A stretch of DNA of 57,940 nt from Pontibacter diazotrophicus (GTDB taxonomy: Bacteria; Bacteroidota; Bacteroidia; Cytophagales; Hymenobacteraceae), in contig NZ_QRGR01000037.1 of the NCBI RefSeq assembly GCF_003367245.1, positions 1 through 57,940 of the forward strand, in the 5' to 3' direction. The notes below the pieces were generated by a model, which was not told the DNA's origin, searched no databases, and worked only from the letters and a program-made list of their open reading frames with translations. This document shows, in pieces, positions 26,658 to 33,499 of the stretch. Both the position numbers and the translations under genes were made by a program. The stretch's first letter is position 1; each line of letters opens with the position of its first letter.

Positions 26658-26779
26658 GCTGCAAGTATAACTTGTAACGTTTCAAGTAACAACAAAGATG
26701 CCATATAAAAATCAGGGTGCTGCCCTATAGTGCCTGCACAGCCTGGCAAGGCCGCTGATTATCTATATGGGTTATATGC

Positions 26780-26803
26780 TCTAACTATGTTAGAAATGTT
26801 AGA
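26780..26803. promoter_or_regulatory. TCTAACTATGTTAGA palindrome plus half-site
   Basis: A full 15-bp palindrome at 26780-26794 followed by GTTAGA at 26798-26803, between higB and rep. Same motif as at 25934, supporting a plasmid centromere or operator array. Confidence 0.6.
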
Positions 26804-26956
26804 TAATAAAGTATTGTTACAAATGAATGCAGGGTTAATAAATAAAGAGCAGCAAGCATTGCTAGTACAGAAATCATGGTTAGCACATCTAGTGGGAGTA
26901 GACGGGATAGAAGCTCTTGCTTTTCTTTCCCCTTTTGTCTTTATTTCTTTGCGCAG

Positions 26957-27877
26957 CTACCGCAGGCCCAGCACTTTCAGCAGCAGGCCGCCTGGGTTCT
27001 TGTCTGCTTTCTTCCTGCCGGTCTTCATTTCGTAGTTGAACTTGAAGAGGTTGTCGGTCAGTTTCTCGTCTGATAGTATCTGCTGAGTAAGCTTAGGGTC
27101 CTGGATGCCGTATCCCTCGAGCACCTGTCGGGCGTTGTGCTGGCGCGTCTCCTCAACCGGCCTGTCAAACTGTATGGGGAGCTGCTGCGGCTTTTGGGTG
27201 GTGATGTAGAAGCGGACAGCCTGAAAGGACCGGCCCTCCTTTACCAGGTGGTAGCTTACAGTAAGGTCGGTGTGCTCGTTTATCTGGCGCACCGCCACAT
27301 CCAGCACCTTCTTTTTTAAATCGCTTATCCGCTCGAACTGCTCTGCCTTCTTGCCGCTCGGATCCTTGAGGCCGAACATTGTCTTGAGCTCGTCCAGAGG
27401 ATAGACACACGTCTCGCCGATGTCCTTCCACTGGCTGGCCAGCTGGTAGATGCGCTTGGCGTACTTGCTGGTGAGCTTCAGGGCAGAGTGCAGCTGGTAG
27501 GAGGTGAAGTTGTTCTTCAGCTCAAACAGGTAGGGCTGTATGGACTTGGAGAGTATAATATCAAAGCACCCCTTTCCCTTCATGTACTTTACCTCCTGAA
27601 ACATCCACATCTGCCGGTACTCTTTGTTATCCTCCACAGAGAACATGCGCGAGCCCATGTCTTCTGTAGCCTCCCTGAGCTGCTGGTAATTCCACTGGCG
27701 CCCGGTCATGGCCTCAATGTCCCTGTTATAGAAGCGGTACGTCTGGTCCGGGGCATCTTCCTTCTTGAGCTTGGAGAGCAGGTAAAAGAGAATATCCAAC
27801 TGGCAGGCTGAATAGTCATAACGCGCAGTGGTGATGGCGTTATGCTGACGTATTTCGATTTCTTTAGGACTAGGCAT
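26957..27877 (-). CDS. repB: Plasmid replication initiator, Rep_3 family
   Basis: The 306-residue protein has the two-winged-helix layout of Rep_3 initiators: an N-terminal domain (EIEIRQHNAITTARYDYSACQL... DILFYLLSKLKKED) and a second domain beginning near YQLHSALKLTSKYAKRIYQL, the best conserved block in the family. The C-terminal 70 residues are variable. It binds iterons to open the origin; five iterons lie 70-180 bp upstream of its start. The name repB is generic. This gene is the main evidence that the window is plasmid DNA. Confidence 0.9.
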   Translation of the reverse strand: MPSPKEIEIRQHNAITTARYDYSACQLDILFYLLSKLKKEDAPDQTYRFYNRDIEAMTGRQWNYQQLREATEDMGSRMFSVEDNKEYRQMWMFQEVKYMKGKGCFDIILSKSIQPYLFELKNNFTSYQLHSALKLTSKYAKRIYQLASQWKDIGETCVYPLDELKTMFGLKDPSGKKAEQFERISDLKKKVLDVAVRQINEHTDLTVSYHLVKEGRSFQAVRFYITTQKPQQLPIQFDRPVEETRQHNARQVLEGYGIQDPKLTQQILSDEKLTDNLFKFNYEMKTGRKKADKNPGGLLLKVLGLR

Positions 27878-27949
27878 CGCAGAGGTTTTATGCGAATATA
27901 GGAAAGAGAAACAAATAAAACGACTATTAAAATGAAAGGCCGTTTTTCG

Positions 27950-28050
27950 CTTATAAAAGGTCGTCGATAGACTTATAAAAGGTCGTCTTTCCGCTTATAA
28001 AAAGTCGTTTCTCACTTATAAAAAGCCGTTTTCCGCTTATAAAAGGTCGT
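27950..28050 (-). repeat. Iterons (five copies), replication origin
   Basis: Five copies of CTTATAAAAGGTCGT or close variants start at 27950, 27972, 27994, 28015 and 28036, so spacing is 22, 22, 21 and 21 bp, about two helical turns. A weaker copy lies at about 27928-27943. They lie directly upstream of the Rep_3 gene, as in iteron plasmids, where they bind Rep and control copy number. They also probably hold the rep promoter. Confidence 0.92.
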
Positions 28051-28250
28051 TGTATGTCGTTGTATACTACTGTATATCTGATACTTACACGCCCTGCAAA
28101 TAGAACAAATACTTACAAATACACAAAATTGTGTTGGGCGCTCTCGCGCCATAGTCTTTAGGGAACTCAATAAACCGGTAGGTGAGATATGATCACATGG
28201 AGGCAAAAAAGCAAAAAAAGACAAAAGGGGAAAAAGAGCACCAGGGTGCG

Positions 28251-28323
28251 TGAACTAAATTTTTAGTTCATAGGAGAGACCAAAGTTTCAGCGGCTGGAG
28301 GGGATTCGGTGGGATCTCCTATG
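28251..28323. repeat. Nested palindromes near the origin
   Basis: TGAACTAAA-TT-TTTAGTTCA is a perfect palindrome at 28251-28270. CATAGGAGA (28269-28277) then pairs with TCTCCTATG (28315-28323). Such adjacent structures suit a Rep, single-strand origin or regulatory role; the role is inference. Confidence 0.6.
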
Positions 28324-28504
28324 AATTTTGGCCATAGAAAAGCCACAGTTTAACGCTATTGGACGCCTAAGGAAAAAATAGGGGTTTACCTTACCTGAAA
28401 GTTGGCGCGCTCAGAGGGGCTTAAAATCGGTTTTCCGCTAGACCTCGAAACAGAGCAGGAACCTCTGACCTCAGTGACAGGAGTAAAAAGGCACATACCT
28501 AAAA

Positions 28505-28519
28505 ACGACTTTTTATAAG
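28505..28519 (+). repeat. Inverted iteron
   Basis: ACGACTTTTTATAAG is the exact reverse complement of the iteron at 27994-28008, about 460 bp from the main cluster. An isolated inverted iteron can act in handcuffing or rep autoregulation. Confidence 0.8.
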
Positions 28520-28545
28520 TAATGCGGATTGCGGAATACGGAAAA

Positions 28546-28564
28546 CGCAATGCGGATTACGCAT
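28546..28564 (+). repeat. 19-bp direct repeat, left of array C
   Basis: CGCAATGCGGATTACGCAT, identical to 33480-33498. The two copies bracket the whole leader-array-tail unit. A related sequence (GTAATGCGTTTTCCGTATTC) lies in opposite orientation at 34498-34533. Confidence 0.85.
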
Positions 28565-28831
28565 AATGTAATACAGGTTGTTGGTCAAGGCGGGTGTTTT
28601 ACCCGAAAATGTGTAGCCAGGTCCAACCGTTTCCCTAAACGCCTTTTAAAAGAAACAGGAGTGTTACGCATTGTGCATTCAGGAACGCGACTTACGCACT
28701 GTGCAAGGAGGATTAGGCAATACGTGGTTTGTAAACGAATCAAAATTTGTCGATAAGCCTAGTATCCCTCCAGGTGAGTGGAAAGGCAGTTTTTACTATA
28801 ACCAAAGTAATGGTAAGTACAAAGAGTATCA

Positions 28832-29237
28832 AATGAGCTGTTTTCGAGCTGTAGCCGTGTATAGCCGCTTATAAGCGTTTAAACGCGGATAGCTGGTTTG
28901 GAAGAATTGCACTGAATAGCTGTGCTTTTATCGTTACAGCTACCTTTTATCGGCTAGTTTCGCTTTCTAAACAAGAAGTAAGCACCTCTTTTATTGTCCA
29001 AAAGGAGCCTAAAGCCAAAATCATACTACCCTTTTTTAAATTTTGGGTCAGTCTTGCCTAAAATAAAGTATGGAAAGCGGGTATTCTCGCAAAAGTTCTT
29101 ATATTGAATAAGCAAGATATGGTGACGGAAACAAGTATAATAGCCCTTAAAAGGTCAAATTTCACCGCAGGAATGCAACAGACCACCTTCGCACATAGTG
29201 CATATAAGCGTATGTTGTCGTATATCCGCTAGTTAGC
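28832..29237 (+). repeat. Cassette-array leader, copy C (about 400 bp)
   Basis: Homologous to 13357-13764 with the same block order (see that entry), diverged but colinear. It ends with CATATAAGCGTATG ... CTAGTTAG and is followed 14 bp later by the first gene of array C. No coding frame is conserved between the copies, so conservation is at the DNA level. Confidence 0.85.
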
Positions 29238-29251
29238 TCCAATAGAATAGG

Positions 29252-29704
29252 ATGAAAAAATACCTTCTAATATTCCTTTTAGCCTCTTCCTGTGATTTTG
29301 CTACACATGAGTCACGTCTATCATTAGATGAATCTCAAGCTGTCTCATATGAGCTTGTTAATTATATGGAAAGCGGCTATTACGAAATGAGCATTGGCGA
29401 AGGTAAAACTTATACTATTGAGTACTATTGTAGCGATAGCGTGAAAAATGTAAAAGGTTTTCTTGATTCATCAGAAAGCCAGATGTTAACAAGGATGGTC
29501 AGTAGCATCGCCTTTGATACTACTGTTAAACTTGTAAAATTACACCACAGTCATGAGGAGTTTAGTGAGTTCGACCTGCAGTTAAAGGATGGGAGAATCA
29601 TTAGTGATGCGTACATCAATGAGGGGAGAGAAAACTTAAAAAAGCTTTTGCATAATATTTCTATGAAGAGAATTGAGTGCGAAAAACTAAAAGAACTAAA
29701 GTAG
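29252..29704 (+). CDS. Hypothetical lipoprotein, cassette C1
   Basis: The 150-residue product begins MKKYLLIFLLASSC, a lipoprotein signal with C14 as the lipidated residue. The rest is acidic and probably alpha/beta. No family is recognised. It starts just after the leader and ends at an attC-like site, which starts within its stop codon region. Confidence 0.7.
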   Translation: MKKYLLIFLLASSCDFATHESRLSLDESQAVSYELVNYMESGYYEMSIGEGKTYTIEYYCSDSVKNVKGFLDSSESQMLTRMVSSIAFDTTVKLVKLHHSHEEFSEFDLQLKDGRIISDAYINEGRENLKKLLHNISMKRIECEKLKELK

Positions 29705-29774
29705 CTAACACTGCACATGAGCAAAGCTTCGGCTGAGAAAGCCTCGCTCACCTCATGTACGAGTACCGTTGGCA
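29704..29774 (+). other. attC-like site after cassette C1
   Basis: Begins GCTAACACTGCACATGAG and ends CTCATGTACGAGTACCGTTGGC, with AAGCTTCGGCTGA and GCCTCGC in the loop. Arms pair as CATGAG/CTCATG. Confidence 0.78.
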
Positions 29775-29791
29775 GTAAGGTAAATTCGATT

Positions 29792-30475
29792 ATGAATGAG
29801 AGAACACCTATAGAAAACATTAAGCTTTCTTTTTTCTGTGACAGGGATTGGAATAAGATGATGCCTTGCAGCAGCGGCAGGCACTGTTCAGACTGTGACA
29901 AAACAGTAGTAGACTTCACAAACAAAGGCATGGAGGAACTGCATGCAGTGCTGGAACAAGAGGGGCAGGTATGTGGGCGCTTTCATAAATCACAGCTACT
30001 CCAGATTCCGAGTAAAAAGCCGTTCCACCTTAAACGAGTGTTTGCCAGCGTTCTGCTGGCACTCGGGTTTAGTGCCTTCAGCCGAGGTTTACAAGCCCAG
30101 ACAGTCAGTTGCACTAACAGCAACCATAACCACGATAAAGCGCAGTCAGAGCAGGCTTATGGGGTGTTTATGGAGGCAATGCCCGTCTATAAGCATGGAG
30201 GTGAAAAGGGTATGCTGGATTTCATCCAGAAGAACTTGCAGTACCCTTCTGATGAAAGCTTTAAGGGAGTGGTGGTCACTTCTTTTGTCATTGACACAAC
30301 TGGGAGAGTAACCGAACCTATGACAATAAAAAGTCTTTCAGATGAGGCAGACAAGGAAGCGCTGAGGGTGACTGAACTTCTGGAATTCTACCCAGGTATG
30401 CAGTCAGGCAAGAAAGTGCCAGTGCGATACACTTTGCCTATCAGGTTTGGCGAAGACAAAAGAAAGAAAAAATAG
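29792..30475 (+). CDS. Energy transducer TonB C-terminal domain protein, cassette C2
   Basis: From the ATG at 29792 the product has 227 residues. An upstream in-frame start at 29717 lies inside the attC-like site and is rejected. Residues 14-55 hold a cysteine-rich motif (CDRDWNKM, CSSGRHCSDCDKTVVDFTN, VCGRF) seen in several Bacteroidota proteins and probably metal-binding. A hydrophobic segment follows (FASVLLALGFSAF), and residues 140-225 form a TonB C-terminal-like domain (VVVTSFVIDTTGRVTEP...). TonB domains carry force to outer-membrane receptors or form protein contacts. Here it is a stand-alone cassette gene, not an ExbBD neighbour. Confidence 0.8.
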   Translation: MNERTPIENIKLSFFCDRDWNKMMPCSSGRHCSDCDKTVVDFTNKGMEELHAVLEQEGQVCGRFHKSQLLQIPSKKPFHLKRVFASVLLALGFSAFSRGLQAQTVSCTNSNHNHDKAQSEQAYGVFMEAMPVYKHGGEKGMLDFIQKNLQYPSDESFKGVVVTSFVIDTTGRVTEPMTIKSLSDEADKEALRVTELLEFYPGMQSGKKVPVRYTLPIRFGEDKRKKK

Positions 30476-30483
30476 AAGCCCTG

Positions 30484-30538
30484 CTGCCAACCAAACCTTT
30501 ACGGTAGCTACGCCACCGCAAAGCTGAATCCGTTATGC
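30484..30538 (+). other. attC-like site after cassette C2
   Basis: Begins TGCCAACC and ends CCGTTATGC; CTTTACGG and CCGCAAAG are good inner arms around TAGCTACGCCA. The shortest of the set. Confidence 0.68.
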
Positions 30539-30551
30539 TTAACTTAAATTG

Positions 30552-30977
30552 ATGAAAATGCTGACTTACATTTCAATAATGATTCTCTCTGTTACTTCTT
30601 GCTCATCTGTGGGCAATGAAAAGAATCCTTCTGCATATTCAGCCATTTATCAAAGCCAGCAAGAGCAAAAGTATCCATGGGATAAAGATGTAACACAAGC
30701 GGCAATTGAAGCTATCCATCGTTCAGTTAGGAACATTAAGAAGCCCAAGAAAGAAAGAGAAAAGAATTTCCCAGCAGACCCATATAGCTTCCCGTTCAAT
30801 CAGACAGAAATAAAGGAATATGAAATAGTGGGCTACAGTAATTCTTCTGTAGAGCCAGGAATTTATCAAATTGATTTCCGCCCTACTGGGGAAAGTCGTT
30901 TCGGACCAAGAATTACAGTCGAAATGAATATTAAGACCAAAAAAGCATCAAGGGTGTACATACAGGCGGATGCTTAA
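30552..30977 (+). CDS. Hypothetical lipoprotein, cassette C3
   Basis: The ATG at 30552 gives a 141-residue product starting MKMLTYISIMILSVTSC, a lipoprotein signal (C17). The mature part is basic with KKPKKEREK and a beta-rich C-terminus (GIYQIDFRPTGESRFGPRIT). No family is recognised. It fits the cassette spacing on both sides. Confidence 0.68.
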   Translation: MKMLTYISIMILSVTSCSSVGNEKNPSAYSAIYQSQQEQKYPWDKDVTQAAIEAIHRSVRNIKKPKKEREKNFPADPYSFPFNQTEIKEYEIVGYSNSSVEPGIYQIDFRPTGESRFGPRITVEMNIKTKKASRVYIQADA

Positions 30978-30989
30978 GAAGAAAAGCTT

Positions 30990-31060
30990 AGCACAACACA
31001 GTTTATACCCTATGCTTCGGCTGATAGCCTCGCACATGGTCTACACCAACACGCTGTGAT
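30990..31060 (+). other. attC-like site after cassette C3, 3' core altered
   Basis: Starts GCACAACACAG and ends ACGCTGTGATT, with TGCTTCGGCTGATAGCCTCGC inside. The 3' core reads GCTGTGA where GTTGTGA would be expected, so one base change may have weakened it. Confidence 0.62.
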
Positions 31061-31086
31061 TTTAAGAATAAAAAATCAAGTAAAGA

Positions 31087-31698
31087 ATGAAGACACCTAC
31101 AGAAGTTAAATATGACAAAATAGTTAAAGTAGGGTTTCATGAAGTTTTAAAACCACTTGGGTTCAACAAGAAGGGCAACAACTTCTATTTACAACTGGAA
31201 AATTTAGGACAGATAATAAATATCCAAAAAAGCTCTTATTACTCGAAGGACCATATCAACTTCACCATTAACACAGGAATATTCTTGCCAGAGTATTGGA
31301 AAGGCTTGTTCTACAACCAAGACAAACAAATTCCAATTTTCCCGACTGAACCTGAGTGTTTGATTAGAAAAAGGATTGGAGAATTAAGAAGCCAAAATGA
31401 TACTTGGTACGACATTGACGAGAATACAGAAGAAAGTCAGCTGATTTCGGAAATGCATGCGAACCTTGAAAACTTTATTCTTCCATATTTCAGGAAGCTA
31501 AATACTAAAGAAGCTCTTCTGGACTTTCTCGATTCTGAAAAACTCATTGCTGCTCCATTGGTTAAGTTGATAGTATATGGGGAAACAAAGCAATTCGACA
31601 GAGCTAAGGCAGAATACACAGCAACTCTGAGTGAAATAAAGAATCCCCATTTTTTAGAGACAGTTAGAGAATACGGTCAAAAGTACGGGCTTGGGTAA
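31087..31698 (+). CDS. DUF4304 domain protein, cassette C4
   Basis: The 203-residue protein matches the DUF4304 pattern: LKPLGFNKKGNNFY at 20-33, INIQKSS at about 43-49 and INFTINTGIF at about 55-64. The function of the family is unknown; members are often found in mobile or cassette contexts. No signal peptide, so cytoplasmic. Confidence 0.82.
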   Translation: MKTPTEVKYDKIVKVGFHEVLKPLGFNKKGNNFYLQLENLGQIINIQKSSYYSKDHINFTINTGIFLPEYWKGLFYNQDKQIPIFPTEPECLIRKRIGELRSQNDTWYDIDENTEESQLISEMHANLENFILPYFRKLNTKEALLDFLDSEKLIAAPLVKLIVYGETKQFDRAKAEYTATLSEIKNPHFLETVREYGQKYGLG

Positions 31699-31710
31699 AG
31701 AAAAAACCTC

Positions 31711-31778
31711 AGCTAACACTGTTGAAAAATCATGCTACGGCCGACGGCCTCGCCCGTCGTTTAGCCCAGACGTTACCT
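31711..31778 (+). other. attC-like site after cassette C4
   Basis: Starts GCTAACACTGTTG and ends CCCAGACGTTACC, with GCTACGGCCGACGGCCTCGCC inside. The arms GGCCGACGGCC are strongly self-paired. Confidence 0.7.
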
Positions 31779-31788
31779 CTCATTTAAG

Positions 31789-32439
31789 ATGAAAAAGATA
31801 TTCTGCGTTTTTTTACTCTTTGCAGGCTTCTTTGCTTGTACTCAAAGCAATTCTCAAATCCCATCTGGAATTGATAACACACAATATTACCTCTTCTATC
31901 TACATGGGAAAATAGTTGAAGATCAGGGGATCCATGCTTCCAGCGAAAGATTTGGAAAATATGAATACGAGAAAATTCTTAATCGGCTTGAAAAAAATAA
32001 TATAAAAGTAATTAGCGAACCTAGACCCAAAGGCACTGATGTTGAATCATACTCCACCAAGGTTGCCAATCAGATTAATGATTTGATTTATTCTGGCGTA
32101 AATCCTGAAAACATAACAGTCGTCGGAGCCTCCAAAGGATCTGTTATCGCAATGTTAATTTCAACAAAGCTCGCTAATCCTAAACTTAATTTTGTATTGT
32201 TGGCGAATTGTAATAATTGGGTTTTAGAGAACCTTACCATCGATCTTCATGGAGACATCTTGTCAATTTATGAGAAGTCCGATAATATTGGTAGAAGCTG
32301 TTTATCGATCAAAACAAGCTCTTCTGGAGTCAGAAAGTACAATGAGGTGGAATTAACTACTGGACTAGGACACGGATTTATATTTCAGCCAATAGATGAA
32401 TGGGTGTTGCCGACAATTGAGTGGGCAACCAAACAATAA
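31789..32439 (+). CDS. Alpha/beta hydrolase lipoprotein, cassette C5
   Basis: The 216-residue protein has a lipoprotein signal (FLLFAGFFAC, C17) and an alpha/beta hydrolase core: YLHG oxyanion turn near 37-40, the nucleophile elbow GASKG (Ser in the GxSxG position) near 115, and a C-terminal GLGHGF with the catalytic His. It is probably an esterase or peptidase-like hydrolase at the cell envelope. Substrate unknown. Confidence 0.75.
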   Translation: MKKIFCVFLLFAGFFACTQSNSQIPSGIDNTQYYLFYLHGKIVEDQGIHASSERFGKYEYEKILNRLEKNNIKVISEPRPKGTDVESYSTKVANQINDLIYSGVNPENITVVGASKGSVIAMLISTKLANPKLNFVLLANCNNWVLENLTIDLHGDILSIYEKSDNIGRSCLSIKTSSSGVRKYNEVELTTGLGHGFIFQPIDEWVLPTIEWATKQ

Positions 32440-32444
32440 ACGAG

Positions 32445-32576
32445 AGGTAACACTGCAAACAGGTTATTGGGCATATACTAGATATTCAGGCATCACAATC
32501 ATTTAAAAAATTAAACGGCAACAGGAAATTGAGGTGCTATCAAATGCCCAACACCCAGTTTACAAACCGTTATCCA
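32445..32576 (+). other. Long attC-like site after cassette C5
   Basis: Begins GGTAACACTGCAAACAGG and ends CAGTTTACAAACCGTTATCC. The inner arms TTATTGGGCAT and ATGCCCAAC pair across about 60 nt. At about 132 bp it is a long-type attC. Confidence 0.7.
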
Positions 32577-32588
32577 CACAATTTAAAA

Positions 32589-33386
32589 ATGAGGTTAGCA
32601 ATACCATTTCTTTTATTTTTCATTGCCTCACGGGTATATGGGCAGATTGATCTAAATACACCTTTCCAAGATTGTCATATCAAGGGAAGCATCACCATAT
32701 ATGACTACCAAGCGAAGAAGTGGACATGCAGTAATGTCAATGACAGCCATGTGGCTACACTGCCAGCGTCCACCTTTAAAATAATCAACACTTTGATTGC
32801 TCTAGAGACGGGTGTCATTGCTGATGAGAATGAAATTATTAGTTGGCCGGGGGAGACTGATACAGTTAAATACGGCTACCGCCCTAATATTTACCACAAT
32901 ATGAGTCTAAAGGAGGCTTTCAAATTGTCAGCGGGTTGGGTATATGTTGAATTAGCGAAAAAGATTGGAAAGACCAGGTATAAGGATATTCTAACAAAGT
33001 CAAACTATGGCAATGCGGATGTGTCTATCAATGATTCAGACTTCTGGAACTTTGGAAATTTTGCCATATCACCCGCTAACCAAATCGAGGTCTTGATTGG
33101 TGTTTATGAGGAAACCCTGCCCTTCTCCAAAAGAAGTTTCAAAATCCTGAAGGAAATCATGAAAGAAGAGCAAAACGATAGCTATACCCTAAGAGCAAAA
33201 ACCGGGTGGACAAGAGACGGTGGGAAAGATACTGGCTGGTGGGTAGGCTATATTGAAAAAGAAGACAACGTGTACTTCTTCGCTACCAGACTTATAAAGG
33301 ATCGAAACTCGCCTAATCCTAATTTTGGCCCCTGTAGAAAAGAGATAACAAAATCAGTATTAAGGCAACTAAACGTGCTCCACTAA
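32589..33386 (+). CDS. Class D (OXA-type) beta-lactamase, cassette C6
   Basis: From the ATG at 32589 the 265-residue protein has a signal peptide (MRLAIPFLLFFIASRVYG) and the class D motifs: STFK at 61-64 (S61 nucleophile, K64 the carboxylated base), YGN at 140-142, KTGW at 204-207 and WWVGYIE at 217-223. The conserved tryptophan in DSDFWNFGNFAI is present. The usual SxV motif reads SAG at 114-116, so the third residue is Gly, which may alter the deacylation pocket. An earlier ATG at 32529 lies inside the preceding attC-like site. It would act in the periplasm on penicillin-like drugs; spectrum cannot be predicted. Gene cassettes are classical carriers of OXA genes. Confidence 0.92.
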   Translation: MRLAIPFLLFFIASRVYGQIDLNTPFQDCHIKGSITIYDYQAKKWTCSNVNDSHVATLPASTFKIINTLIALETGVIADENEIISWPGETDTVKYGYRPNIYHNMSLKEAFKLSAGWVYVELAKKIGKTRYKDILTKSNYGNADVSINDSDFWNFGNFAISPANQIEVLIGVYEETLPFSKRSFKILKEIMKEEQNDSYTLRAKTGWTRDGGKDTGWWVGYIEKEDNVYFFATRLIKDRNSPNPNFGPCRKEITKSVLRQLNVLH

Positions 33387-33390
33387 GAAC

Positions 33391-33444
33391 GAGCGTACAA
33401 CAAGACCTATAGTGCATAAACTATTCATAGCCGAGACGTTGCTC
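33391..33444 (+). other. attC-like site after cassette C6
   Basis: GAGCGTACAAC and GTTGCTC are imperfect outer arms, with CTATAGTG and CTATTCATAG inside. It is weaker than the others, but the spacing fits and the array tail follows at once. Confidence 0.5.
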
Positions 33445-33467
33445 TACAGTCGGTCCTGGTGAATATA
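33442..33467 (+). repeat. 26-bp array tail, copy C
   Basis: CTCTACAGTCGGTCCTGGTG followed by AATATA, nearly identical to 17185-17210, and again directly after an attC-like site. Confidence 0.85.
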
Positions 33468-33479
33468 CCAACTCTTATG

Positions 33480-33498
33480 CGCAATGCGGATTACGCAT
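33480..33498 (+). repeat. 19-bp direct repeat, right of array C
   Basis: Exact copy of 28546-28564, placed 13 bp after the array tail. Confidence 0.85.
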
Positions 33499-33499
33499 T

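Larger units (their letters stand above)
28051..28831. other. Non-coding origin flank
   Basis: No gene is supported here; an open frame at 28671-28874 runs into the leader repeat. It contains the structures at 28251-28323, an inverted iteron at 28505-28519 and a GCGGATT-rich repeat at 28521-28571. Confidence 0.5.

Noticed and set aside
27950..28050. Possible CRISPR array
   Set aside because: The repeats are 15 bp with 6-7 bp between them, too short for CRISPR, and lie directly upstream of a Rep_3 gene, which fits iterons.
28671..28874. Short plus-strand frame before leader C
   Set aside because: It extends into the conserved non-coding leader and has no counterpart in leader A.
29717..29791. 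N-terminal extension of the TonB-domain gene
   Set aside because: The extra 25 codons lie inside the attC-like site; the ATG at 29792 matches the cassette spacing and the protein family.
32570..32578. Perfect DnaA box TTATCCACA
   Set aside because: It lies inside the attC-like site before the beta-lactamase, 4.5 kb from the iterons and alone, so a replication role is unlikely.
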